Made by a program: the position numbers and the translations under genes. A DNA stretch of 64,000 nucleotides from Rhynochetos jubatus (lineage: Eukaryota > Chordata > Aves > Eurypygiformes > Rhynochetidae), in NCBI GenBank assembly GCA_027574665.1, contig CM050672.1, positions 8,540,001 through 8,604,000 on the forward strand, written 5' to 3'. Each line of letters opens with the position of its first letter. Position 1 is the first letter of the stretch. This document shows positions 48,021 to 60,449 of this stretch, one piece after another. The notes below the pieces were generated by a model. The model did not search any database, had not been told where the DNA came from, and worked only from the letters and a program-made list of their open reading frames with translations.

Positions 48021-50639
48021 TCCGCGCTAACGAGGATTAGATGAGCTCCTGGAATTAGCCGGGCCCCCAGGGTAATTAAACCGGCGGCACCGATTTACGG
48101 TGACCGGCTGAAGGGAGCAGAAGCCGCTTCCCCGGCTCAGCGACCAGTTGTCACCCTGCACCCTCCTGGATGGGGGACACCCTGCTCCGGCCACCGCAGC
48201 CTCTGCTGACCCCCCCACCCAGCGATGAGGCGTCCTGCCCCTTCGGGGGTCCCGCTGCGGTGGCCCCTCCGGCCCGGTGGGCGCAGGGTGCCCGCTGGGC
48301 AGGGACCGCAGTCCCAGCACGCGCGGTGGGGGGGTCCCGGCTGGAGCGTGGCCCGCTCCCCATCTGCCTGGCGCTGGCAGGGAGTGCGGCATGGCCTGCA
48401 GCCCCCTGGGACCACCGGCGCGGCCTCCCGCTTACGCCGAGCCTGGTCCCCGCGGTTCGGTTTAGGAGCGATGGTTTCGCTGCTCAGCACCAGCGGTGCG
48501 GGCAGAACCGCTCCGGACGAAGCGGGGAGCGAATCGGGAGCGAGGGGCTTGGCAAGCCCCTGCCGCCTTCCCGTCCTCCCGCAGCGGTGCTGGGGATCCC
48601 AGCGGAGGGGTCCCCTCGCCTAGAGGAGATCCTGTCGAGCTCCCCGTGCCTCCCCATGGACGTTGGCCCTTCCCAGAGCACCGACAGGCACCCGTCACCC
48701 GAGAGACACGAAAAGCCTCCGTCGGAGCCGGGAGACTCCCTTGTCCTGCCAACCCCCGGCCCTGTGCCATTCCACCACTCTCCCTCCTCGGCTGGAGACG
48801 GTCGTTCCAGCACCGTGTCTGCGGTGCCGGGGCTGTGTCCGTGTCACCCCATCGCAGTGCCGGGGCGCTCGGCCGCAGCCGGCTGCTTCCCAGGGAAATG
48901 AATGCCTGCGGTGCCTCCTTTCATCTGCCTGGCAGCAGATTAAAATTGCATCGCTTCGGCAGCGGGGAAGGTGCAGGGAGGAGCGGGAACCCCGGGCTGG
49001 CAGCGGGGCTCAGCCCCTCTCCGGAGCAGGCGGCGCTGAGCCGGTGCCCACTCCGAACCCAGCCGCACGTGGCTGGGCTGAGTGAGCTCGGCTGATGGAG
49101 CCGGGATTTGGGCACAGCCGTGCAGGGGTGGCTGCAGGCCAGGCTCCTGCTTCCCCTGGGCCTTCCCTTGCCAGAGCACAAGGCTGGGCAGGAGACTTCA
49201 TCGGGTGCCGGGCTCCTGCCGGTGCTCCCTCCACGGGCTGCGCACTCAGAACGGGACCACGAGCTCTCGGTTCCGGGGCCGACGCAGCCGAACCGGCTCC
49301 AGTCATGGGCAGAGGTGGCAGCAGGATGTGCCAGCAGCGGCGTTTCCCTGTCTCCATCCGGGGAGCCCCAACTCCCCCCGGCAGCGGCGAGATGGAGGGA
49401 GTCGCACAAACCCTGTGGCTCCCTCCAGCCAGACTCTCCAGCTGCCCCAGGAAGGTGTCCCCGGGGCTGGACCCCGTCCCGTGCCAGCAGCGAGCGGATG
49501 CCGGGCCCTGGCACGCGGGATGGCCGATGTTTTGCCCCGGTTGCTCCCGGCAGATGCGGGAAGGCTGGTCCCTGTCACCCCGCTGCCTCCCAGGCGGCAC
49601 AAGAGGGTTTGTGATGTGTCCTGGTATTTTTCCAGAGGCTGAACACAGTTAACGCTGTGATTGCCTGGTTTTTTCCTTCCCTCTTTCCAAACAAAGAGGA
49701 AACATTTGTTCTTCTCCAGCCTCGTGACGTCTGCCACCCGCAGAGATTCCTCGGGACATCGCCACCATGCCGAGGTCCCCTCCCGGGGCTCAGGTCCTGG
49801 CTGTCCCCGGGTGCACGGGGCAGCCCATGTCCCTTCCCCATCCTCTCTCCTTTCCCACCACTGGAAAAGGTCTTTTGGGGTGTCTTGGCCCCCCCTGGGC
49901 TCCTCTGGGCTCCCAGTGCCGCCCCCTCCCCCCCAGCCCGTGCCGGCACGTCGCTGTTCGAGTCACACGACGCTCATCGCGCATCCCCCTGTGCCAATTA
50001 AGCCACAGCTCTAATTATGCACTGGGGCTCGCCAGTCACTCCTCCTCCCACTCCCACCACCAGACGGACATCTGGGAGGCCACAGCCACCCCCCTCCTTG
50101 CACCCAGCCCCCGTCCCACCTCACCCTAAGTATGGGGGGACAGAGGGACGTTGGCAGGGAGACCCGGAGCTGCTGCTCCCCAGGAGACCCTGACCCAGCC
50201 CCGGGAGGAACTCGGTCACCCCACCCATCGCCTGCACCTCCCTGCGGCACCCCAAGCCCTCGGGGTGAAGGCACCCTGCGCCCCACCGCAGCGCTCAGCC
50301 GGCAGCGCGTCACCTCCGTGGCCCCTCACTGGGAGCTGCTCCGGGACCTCCGCCCCCCCGCCCCGGCCCCCAGGGGCTCCTGGCCGGCTGTGGATACCCA
50401 GGGGGGGTGCTGTGTGCCGGGGGGACACTGCTCTGGGGGGACTCTGCCCGTCTCAGGGGACACTGTGGGGGTCCCACGTGAGGGGGAGCAGGGCTGTGGG
50501 GAGGGCTGGGGGAGGGGGGAGAGCTGCACAGGGGTCTGGGTGTGTGGGGGCCTGCATGGGGGGCTGCCAGGGTGTGGTGCTGGGCGGGGGGACATGTACA
50601 GGATGCTGTGGGGTGCAGTGGGTGCTGTGGGGTGTGGGG

Positions 50640-51085
50640 GGGGGGGCACAGGTGTACTGGGTGTCATGCCAGGATGCAGGGGGTGCTGTCAGGGTGCTGT
50701 CGGGATGCAGTGGGTGATGTCGGGGTGCAGGGGGTGCTGTCGGGGTGATGTCAGGATGCACGGGGTGCTGTCGGGGTGCAGGGGGCGCTGTCGGGGTGAT
50801 GTCGGGGTGCAGGGGGTGCTGTCGGGATGCAGTGGGCGCTGTCGGGGTGCAGGGGGCGCTGTCGGGGTGCTGTCGGGATGCAAGGGGTGCTGTCGGGATG
50901 CAGTGGGCGCTGTCGGGGTGATGTCGGGGTGCAGGGGGTGCTGTCGGGATGCAGTGGACGCTGTCGGGGTGCAGGGGGCGCTGTCGGGGTGCTGTCGGGG
51001 TGCAGGGGGTGCTGTCGGGATGCAGCGGGCGCTGTCGGGGTGCAGGGGGTGCCGTCGGGGTGCTGTTGGGGTGCCGTGCCGGGTG
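50640..51085. repeat. GC-rich minisatellite (about 10/20-bp units)
   Basis: An array of GGGGTGCAGG and GGGTGCTGTC type half-units (variants GGATGCAGTG, GGTGATGTCG) alternates irregularly for about 450 bp. It generates Cys/Gly/Arg-rich open frames on both strands (for example within 50132-52348) that should not be read as genes. Confidence 0.92.
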
Positions 51086-52239
51086 CCGACCGCTCACCGG
51101 CGCTGCCGAAGGCCGCTGCTGCCACCTGCCGACACCCACCGTGGGGCCGGCCCCGTGCAGCTCCGTGGGGGGGGGCCGCAGCCGGGACTCCCCCACACCC
51201 ACCCACCCAGTCCCTCCGGTTCCCGCGGGAGGGGACTCCCCACCCCGGCACCACACCCAGACGCGTCCCGCGGGGTCCCGTCGCAGGGGGTTGGGGGCCC
51301 GGTGGGGCTGACCGCGGGGGCAGCGTGGCCCCCCCGGCTCGGAGACACCCCCCCCCGGCTCGGAGCCCGCCGCCCAAGCCCCCCGGACCCTCTGCCCTGG
51401 CTGCCGTTGCCCCCCCGGGTCCCCGTGGCTCCTCGGTCACCCCTTGAGATGGGGCGAGATGCCACGAGGGGGAGCCCCGGGCTCGCGCGTGGCGGTGGCA
51501 CTGGTGGCGCTGGTGGCACTGGTGGCGACGGTGGCGATGGTGGCAGTGACGAGGCGTTTAACCCCTCCGGTCCCTGGGGAGGGCGGGGGGCTACGGGCCA
51601 AGGCTGGGTGCAGACCCCTCTGGGCGCCCTCCCCCTGGCCCAGCGCCAGACCCCCCCGGTGTCCCCCATTCCTGCATCAAGGGGGCTGTCACCTCCCAAG
51701 CCAGCGGTGTCACCTCTGCAGCAGTCAAGCCCCCCTGTGGGACACAGCGGGGAGGGCTGCAGCCCCCCCAGCCAGCCCTGCAGAGCCCAGCCAGCCCCTC
51801 CAGCGACCCCAGCCCCCCGGGCAGGACGAACTGGGGCAGCCCCCGGCCGTGGCTGTCCCCACCACGAGCCCTGCGACCCCCAGGGCACGGTGACAAATGG
51901 CCTCTGCGGCGGGGACACCCCTCGAGGTTTTGTACTCCCGGGGCGCTGCCGGGGAAGGTGGCACGGCCACGGACAACCGGACACCAGGATGCCCACAGCA
52001 CCCCCACCCCCCCACGGACCCCTTTGTCCCCAGGCTGCCCCCAAACGCGTCCCAGCTGCGTGTCCCGGCCCTGCTGACCGCACATGTCCACGTCCCACCA
52101 CGCGTGTGCCCCGCGGGGACCGGGACGCGTGTCCCCGGGAGCCCCGACCTTGGCTGCCCGGGCAAGGTGAGCGGTACGTGCTGCGGGGCGGCAGCGTGGG
52201 CACCACGGGCACGGGGGCACGGGGGGACGGGGGCTGGAA

Positions 52240-52410
52240 CCGCTCCGTTATGAAACGTCCCCGCAGCGCTAAATCGAGGTTTAGGGCGGCTCCGGAGCCA
52301 GATGAGATCGGGCATCACAAAGGGCTTTGTGTTCCGGGAGCCTATTAGAGGTTTAAATTATACAAATGGGCTTTTTACCAAAGAGCCTCATTATCTGGGC
52401 ATTTGCTTTT
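52240..52410. promoter_or_regulatory. AT-richer island, candidate conserved non-coding element
   Basis: Within GC-rich surroundings, this block has AGAGGTTTAAATTATACAAA, CAAAGGGCTTTGTG (a short inverted repeat) and TGCTTTTAATCC. Such islands between neuronal genes are often enhancers. This is inferred from composition only. Confidence 0.3.
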
Positions 52411-52989
52411 AATCCTCAGCTCTTCCTGCAGCCCCTGCCCCACGCCCCCACCACCACCCCCGCCACGGCTCTGCTTACCTTCACCGTGTCCTCCGCAGGG
52501 CCCACGGCGTGCGGACGGGGACAAGCTGTGGGGTCAGCGTGGCCCCACGGAGAGGGGGCTGCGGGGTGTCGGGGAGACCCTGCTTGGGTTTGCTGGTGCA
52601 GCCTGGGGCTGAGACCCTCTTGCTTTGCCCTCTCCCGCCTCCTCACCCCCCCAGCACCCCAGGAGGCTGTGGGGATGGTGCCTCTTTATCCGCCGGGCAC
52701 TAACCCTCCCTGGGGCACCCACACCCCCCCCGACCACGCCTGGGGTCCCCCCGTGCCACCCCGGTGGTGCGGGTGCATGTGAGGATGCTCCCACCAGAAT
52801 GTGGGTCTGGCAAGGCCGGGATGGCTGATACTGGGGCCCAAATCACCCCTGAATGTCACAGGAGGGGACACGGTGATGTCCCACCCGCCCAGGGACAGGG
52901 TCTCCCCTGCAGCTCCATCCCACCCTGCCCTGCTACAGCCAAGCCTCGGGGGCTTCACAGCTGCTATGGCAACGCAGGAAATTCCCACA

Positions 52990-53050
52990 GAAATCCCCAC
53001 GAGGAGGAGGAAGGGAAGAAGGAGGAAAAGGAGGAGGAGGAGGAGGAATC
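52990..53050 (+). repeat. Polypurine tract rich in GAGGAG
   Basis: An uninterrupted plus-strand purine stretch of GAGGAGGAAGGGAAGAAGG and (GGA)n type lies between FNDC5 and HPCA. Such tracts can form triplex DNA. Confidence 0.85.
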
Positions 53051-55840
53051 TCCCAGCCAGGGCATCGCCAACTCCCCACGCTCCATCGCAGCGGCCGTTT
53101 CGGCATCCTCCTGGCAGCGCCTGCTGCGGGTCCGGGCTGGGGGAGCGGGATCCAGCCCTGCCCCCTGCCCCGGCTGCTCCAGGGCCCTGGCACCCCCAGG
53201 AGGGGGTCCCGCTCCCCCAGACCGGCGGGGGGGAGCGTGAGTCATGGTGCCTGTCCCTGCTGCAAGGAGTGATGGAGGGGGCGGAGGAGGGTGTGGGAAG
53301 CGGAGGGGTCTGGGGGTCATTTGCCCCCATCCCAGGGACCCTGTAAATCCCGAAGTGTTTGGCGGCAGAGCACGGCCCTGCCCGCGCCCCCCGCGCCCCC
53401 CGCACCCCGTATTATCCGCTCTCCCTCCTGCAATCCACTCCCGCACAGGGGATTAGGTGGGTTTAGGGCCGGGTTGGAGTCGGAAATGGGATGCTTTCAA
53501 ATCAGCCTGCGTCAGTCCTGCCCTCTGTCCCTCATGCAGAGGGGGATTAAAATAGATATGAAGATTATCGGAGGGGAAAAGGCACCCCCACCTTGGGCGC
53601 CCGACTCTTCCCCCCACCAGCCTCAGCACCACTGCCTGTGGGGGCATCGCCCGGCACAGGGGCTGCCCGGTTGTGCCCCCACAGGTGCCTTCAGCCCCGA
53701 GGACACGGATCTCGCCCTTCCTGCCCACACACGGCCCCAGGCCCCGTCCCATACTCCCTCCAAATATCCTTCCCACCCGGGAGGGGGGACACCCCGCCGC
53801 AGCAGCTCTCATCACCCTCTCCCTTGTTTCCAGCCCAATCCCATTCCCGAAACACCCTGGGGCTCGCTGCCCGCCCTGTGCCAGACCCTGCCCGGCCCCT
53901 GCGGAGGGTCCCCAGCCCCCGAGCTGGGCTGGGAATGGACACAACTGCTGCGGGGGGGGGGGGAGGAGAAGGATTTGATGGGGACAGGGCAGCACCCAGG
54001 AGGAGTCTCAGCACCCAAAGGTGCAGGTGAAGGGCCGGGAAGGGTGTCTGGTCCTCCAGGGTCCTCCAGCAACAGGCAGGGTCACGGTACCACCACGAGA
54101 CTATCAAAAAAAGGGGAAAAACCACAACGAGGGACCAATTTTGCCCTTTTCACTAACAACGGCTCGTTCCGGCGCTGCAGTGAGGTCCCCGTGGTCCCCA
54201 CGGCCACCGCGGGCTGGGCTGGGTCCCCTCGTCGCCCGGCTGAGCCCTGGGCAAGCGCTGCCCGTCGCTGCTCCCAACCGTGCCCGTGGGGTTTGGTGGC
54301 GTTGGCAGCGCCGGTCCCGCTCCTGCCCCCTTCCCGCCGGCGTTCTGGGCCTGGAGGTGCTGAGTCTCCCCCAGCGGGCACCCGCAGCCTCTCGGCCTCA
54401 CTGGACTTGGTGCCCGGCAGATTTTGGGGTGAATTAGCCCCATCTTGGGTCTCTCAAGCAGTCCGCCCCCCCCCCAGCTCCCTGTTCCTCTCTCCCCCCA
54501 GCCCGGCGATGGGGCTGTGGTTTAATCACTTTGTGTAATTGGGAGGAGCGTGGCCCTTCCTCCCATCTGCCCCCGCCATCTGCTCCCCCCGGCACCGCTG
54601 GGCGATCCCGGCCTTCCCAAAGGGATGGAGCTGGTGCAGGAAGGCAGGAAAACCCCCTGGGAACGGCACCTCCTCACAGCAAGCAGGTCTCCACCGGAGA
54701 CACGTCCCAGACACGTCCGTCCCCGCCGGCGGCTGCAGAGCCCCCCCCCGCCCCGCCGCATCTTGCTGGGGGTGCCCTGCGCCTCCCTCCCGCCTCGCAC
54801 ATCTTTTCGGGGGGGGGCCTGGTAACCCACCCCCCGGGGGCACCTTTCCCTGGGTGTGTCCCGGCCCCCCCCCTCTCTCTGGGGGTGCTCGGTTTGACGA
54901 GAATCTCCTGTACTCCATCCCCCCCCAGGCTCCGGGAGCATCTTCCCTGAGGGTACCTAATCCCCTCCTCGAGGTGCTCGTTTTGGGGGTCCTTGCAACC
55001 CCCCCTCGAGGCGCTGAGCCCCCCGCGGGGTCCCCTCCCAGCCGTGGGTGCTGCCCCGGGCAGTGGGGAGGGGGCACAGCCCTCTTGGCAGTGGGGATGG
55101 GGGCTGTGCCAACCCCGGGGGACCCCGGCTGGGACCCCTGAGTGGGGTGGGGACTCGCAGCTCCCCCCCTGGGCCGCTGTAGTGGGGAGGGAGCTGGGGT
55201 GGGGGGTGATGGAGAGATGCTGGGGGTCCAGCCCCCCTTGCCTGGGGGGTCCAGCCCTACCGGACTGCTCCTCCTGGGGAGTCCTGTTTGCCCTGCAACC
55301 CCGAAGGGTGGGGGGTTTAGGGGTGCTGGGCCCCCTCCCTACTTTGGGTGAGGCGGCGGGTGCTATAAGGAACTGAAGCCCCCCCATGCACCCCTGGAGC
55401 CCCCCGAGCCCATCCTCTCCCCACATAAGGGCCATGGTGGAACATGGGGTGGGGGGCAGAGGGTCAAAGTCCCCCCAGAGCCCCCGGAGTGGGGACCCGG
55501 GGTGTGTGGCCAGTTCTGGGCATCCGCCCTGACCTCCTCCCTGCCCCTCTGCGCTCCTCGGGGGTGACCCTGGTGGGATGGGATGGGCTGCGCTGGGTCC
55601 CCCAAGCGTGGGGGCACCCTGAAGCGGGGAGGGGGCCCCAAGCAGAGACCAGCAGCCCCCCGGCCCTCCCCGGGGCTCCAGTGCCAGTTGGAGGCATCAA
55701 ATATTAACGGAGGAGCCGAAAATAACCCTCCCTGCAAGGGAGCTGACCCAGATCCCGCCAGCCCCAAAGCTGGGCCGGACCCACACGCCATGGGGCCGAA
55801 TCCATCCCCTTCCCCTCCTCCCGGCTGCCCCGCCCTCCCC

Positions 55841-56060
55841 ATGCCAGCTATATATCCCTTATATATTATGCAAATGAGCTATAAGGGCTTATTACGCAAA
55901 TGCGAGGGGGCTGGCGCTGCCCGGCGCTGGGTGGCCCCCGCGGCTGGCCCCAACGGCTCAGAGAGGACAGCGGGGATGGAGGGGGCCACATCGGCGTCCG
56001 CCCGGGTGTCCGGGGCCTGCCAGAGAGCGCTGCCCCATCCCTCTCCCCTCCTGTAGCGCG
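55841..56060 (+). promoter_or_regulatory. HPCA: HPCA promoter with TATA and octamer-type elements
   Basis: TATATA at 55849-55854 and a second AT-rich TTATATATTA lie beside an exact octamer ATGCAAAT (55868-55875, POU-factor site). A related TTACGCAAAT follows at 55892-55901, 26 bp later. The block from AGCTATA to GCAAATG appears twice with changes, so it looks like a local duplication. TCCCCTCCTGTAG at about 56044-56056 resembles a splice acceptor, so the HPCA start codon may be in a second exon, as in human where exon 1 is non-coding. Confidence 0.55.
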
Positions 56061-56143
56061 GACGGACCCCCCCTCGAGCCGGGCCAGGCGCCTGACCCCC
56101 TGAAGCGCTAGCCCCCCCGGGACGGCCGGCGCGTGCCAGCGGC

Positions 56144-57617
<1,474 letters not shown>

Positions 57618-58105
57618 GCCCCCTCCGCGGCTCCCCCCACGGCCCCACGCCACCCCCTCACCACGCCACCGGCCCCCGCCGTCCCCACCGCCGTGCCCCC
57701 ATGGCCCCTCGTTAGGAGAGAGCTGGAACATGGGCAAGGGGGAGCCCGGGGGGGGGGACGGTCCTCACGACCAGGGGGCTCCCGCACTGGCTTGGGGTGG
57801 GGGGTGGATGGAGGCAGGGAATGCCCCGAGTGAGGACGGTCCCCCCCAGCCCTGGGGGCTCGGACCAGGGGGACAACCCAGCCCAGTGGGAAAGGCTGGC
57901 GGCGAAGCCACCGCTGAATCTCCGGGGGACACGGCGGCTACGGGGCCCCTCAGCACCCCCCCAGCATGCACACACTGCCACTGCTGTGGGGCCGGGCCAG
58001 CCCCTTCCCCACAGCCAGCACGCGTGTGGGGTCTGCGGGGGGGTGGGGGGACACGCTTCTGGTCTTTTAATACCTGCAGAATAAAGTTTGTGTCAGTGCA
58101 GCCGG
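57618..58105 (+). other. HPCA: HPCA 3'UTR with AATAAA
   Basis: Follows the TGA at 57615-57617. A canonical AATAAA lies at 58080-58085, giving an expected cleavage near 58100. A minus-strand signal overlaps this region. Confidence 0.75.
58066..58085. terminator. Convergent polyadenylation signals of HPCA and TMEM54
   Basis: The plus-strand AATAAA (58080-58085) and a minus-strand ATTAAA (58066-58071) lie within 20 bp of each other. If both are used, the two mature transcripts overlap tail-to-tail by several tens of bases. The human pair also overlaps slightly at the 3' ends. Confidence 0.5.
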
Positions 58106-58338
58106 TGGTGGGAAAGGGGCCATCGGTGCCGGGCGGGAATTCCTCCCTGCGGGGTCCGGATCCAGCCCTCCCTGCAGCCCCAGGAGACACGAGGCCACGG
58201 GGATGGGCTCATGTGTCTTGGCTGGTGGTGTCCAGGGGACCAATAGCCGGGATGGGGGGTCCCACTGGGGGGCTGCGCGGGCACTGGGATGGGGCAGGGC
58301 TGGCCAGGGCACATCCACGGGGTCTCCTCGGGCCCCGC

Positions 58339-60449
58339 TCAGAGCCGGGCGGTTTCCACACTGTCCAGCCTCAGCAAGCCCAGGCACTGCCCAGGGTCGG
58401 GGGTCTCGGCGGGGGCTGCCTGCAAGGACACCTGCCAGCCAGAGAGGATGAGGAGAATGAGACAGGGGGCCGAGGGCTTGGGGACAAGTCCTACCCCTGT
58501 CCTGGAGCCCCCAAGTCCAGCCAGGTCCACCCCAGCTTGCATGGGAGCGGGTCAGGGGCGAGCCTGGGGGTCACCTTCCTCCGGTGAGCCCCCCGGCAGC
58601 AGCGGCCGAGGCGCAGGAGGTGGGTGGTGAGCAGGAGGCAGCGGATGCTGAAGACGATCTCCATGGAGTGGAGTAGGAGGGAGATGGCCCAGAGGCACAG
58701 CGTGGAGCTCTGCGAGGACACGGGGCGTCAGGTCCCCCCCCCAAACCCCCTCATCCCCAGTGCAGGCACCCGCAGCCCACCGGACACTCACGTAGACACG
58801 GGTGGGATCGAAGGGGCACTCGCGGGAGACGGGGGCGAGGGTGATATCGGCGACGGTGCAGGGGGCCAGCAGCACCCGGCCCCCGCTGGCCAGCGTCAGC
58901 CCGATGGCCACGGCCAGCCCCAGCAGGGAGCCCAGGCAGCCCAGGCTGCTGAGGGCACTCAGGGCCACCAGCACCCACCTCTGCAGGAGGGGAGAAAGGA
59001 GAGAGAGGGGGGAGCTGGGGCCGGCACGGCCGCTCGCCCGGGGGTCCCTCCCTGGGGACGGTGCCCGAGCAAGGGGACATGGCAGCCGTGGGGTGGCTGC
59101 TGGGTGAGGGGCTGGTGGGGGCTTACAAGGGCGGTGGGGGCGAGGTAGCGGGACAGCACAAGGGCAGCAATTCCGCAGGAGATGGTCTGCGAGGAGGTGG
59201 GGGGATGTCAGCGATGCGCAGCGCCCACCTGCCCCCACCCCAGGGACATCAACCCCTTTCCCTGTTGGCATTGTCCCTGAAAGCTCACTCCACCAATTCG
59301 GCATTGTGAGGGGGGGCAGTGCTTCATCTCCCCCAGCCTCCACCCAGTACCAGGTCCCTGTGCACTGAAACCCTCGGTTTCATCCTAGAAAGGCTCGTGC
59401 AGAGCAGAGAGGGGGAGACGGAGCAGGGTCTATCCGGCGTCCTCCTGCATCCCACCTCCTGCCCACCCTGTATCCACACCGCATCCATCCCGCATCCTCC
59501 TGCATCCCACCTCCTGCCCACCCTGTATCTGTCCCGCATCCTCCTGCATCCCATCCTGTATCCACACCGCATCCATCCTGCGTCCTCCTGCATCCCACCT
59601 CCTGCCCACCCTGTATCCACACCGCATCCATCCCGCGCCCTCCTGCATCCCACCTCCTGCCCTGCATCCACCCCCTGCCCCGCCGGGTACCAGCAGCGCA
59701 GAGATGATGGAGGCGGCGTTGGCGAGGCCGTACTGCAGGGACGTGGCGTGCCGGGGGTCCACCACGAAGCGGAGGACGGTGCCGTGGACGAGGGCGCCGG
59801 TGATGAAGTTGAGGTGCCCGACGATGAGGAGGATGAGGCCCGTGTTCGTGAGGAGCCTTTGGTGGCTGCTGGGATCGGGGTGGCCTGAGACGGAGGGGAG
59901 AGGGGGCTGGGCAGCGAGGCGGCGTGGCGTGGGGTGGGCTTTGAGTCACGGGCAGGCAGCGCTGGGCACAGCCCCAGAGGACGTGCCCCACGCTGGCAGG
60001 GGACGAGGCGGAGGGGATGTGGTGGCAGCCCAGGTATGCAAACCACCGCTCCAGCCGGCTCCCCCGGGACCGGGGCGGGGGTGCGGGCCCAGTGGCCGCG
60101 GGGACAGGGAGCGCTGGGGCTCCCTGGAGCGATGAAGCTCCGGGGACAGCAGCGGCCCATAACCAACAGCTCCAGCGCTGGGTTTCGACACCCGGTGCCT
60201 GGAGGAGTGACTGCAGCGGGTCTGTGCCCCCCCTTGAGACCACCCTGGGGTCCCTCTCCTCACGCAGCCATTGCCATCCCGGTCCTCAGCCCAGCTCCAC
60301 CCCTGGCCCTGTCTGAGCCCCTTGGCCCCCCTCCCTCCCTCCCTGCCTCAGTTTCCCTGCGGCAGGGCAGCGCTGGAGCTGCGGGCAGGGCTGGGGCACC
60401 CTCCCGTCACCATCACCGCGCCAGGCTCGGACTCACCCACTTGGCACAT
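58339..60449 (-). CDS. TMEM54: TMEM54, tetraspan membrane protein, complete, 6 coding exons
   Basis: Exons in transcript order: 60437-60449, 59691-59884, 59127-59186, 58792-58980, 58575-58709, 58339-58431; phases join to 227 residues (human 222). The first coding exon is only 13 bases (MCQVG, donor GTGG|GTGAGT) and phase-matches the next. Four hydrophobic segments are visible: TGLILLIVGHLNFITGALV, a second around SIISALLTISCGIAALVL, a third around GCLGSLLGLAVAIGLTL, and a fourth around LCLWAISLLLHSMEIVF. CPFDPTR before the last membrane segment and HGTVLR after the first match human TMEM54. Its function is poorly known. The last exon (VSLQAAPAETP to ARL) is diverged from human and less certain. 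It converges on HPCA. Confidence 0.93.
59438..59685. repeat. Tandem repeat in a TMEM54 intron
   Basis: Roughly four irregular copies of a 50-65 bp unit built from CCTCCTGCATCCCACCTCCT and CACCCTGTATCCACACCGCA segments occupy the intron between 59186 and 59691, right up to the splice donor at 59690. Confidence 0.9.

Larger units (their letters stand above)
48021..55840. other. FNDC5-HPCA intergenic region without recognised genes
   Basis: GC-rich sequence with many frames made long by stop-codon depletion; none looks like a protein. It holds a minisatellite (50640-51085), a polypurine tract (52990-53050) and several AT-richer islands in otherwise GC-rich sequence: 48025-48110 with TAATTA-type cores, 49975-50030 with CAATTAAG and CTAATTATGCA, 52240-52410, 53440-53590 and 54500-54545. 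Their contrast in composition and homeodomain-type cores suggest regulatory elements, but conservation was not tested. Confidence 0.5.

Noticed and set aside
50132-52348. 738-codon open frame on the plus strand
   Set aside because: It runs through a minisatellite and GC-rich DNA with few stop codons. The protein text is repeat-driven and resembles no family, and no splice-bounded exon structure supports it.
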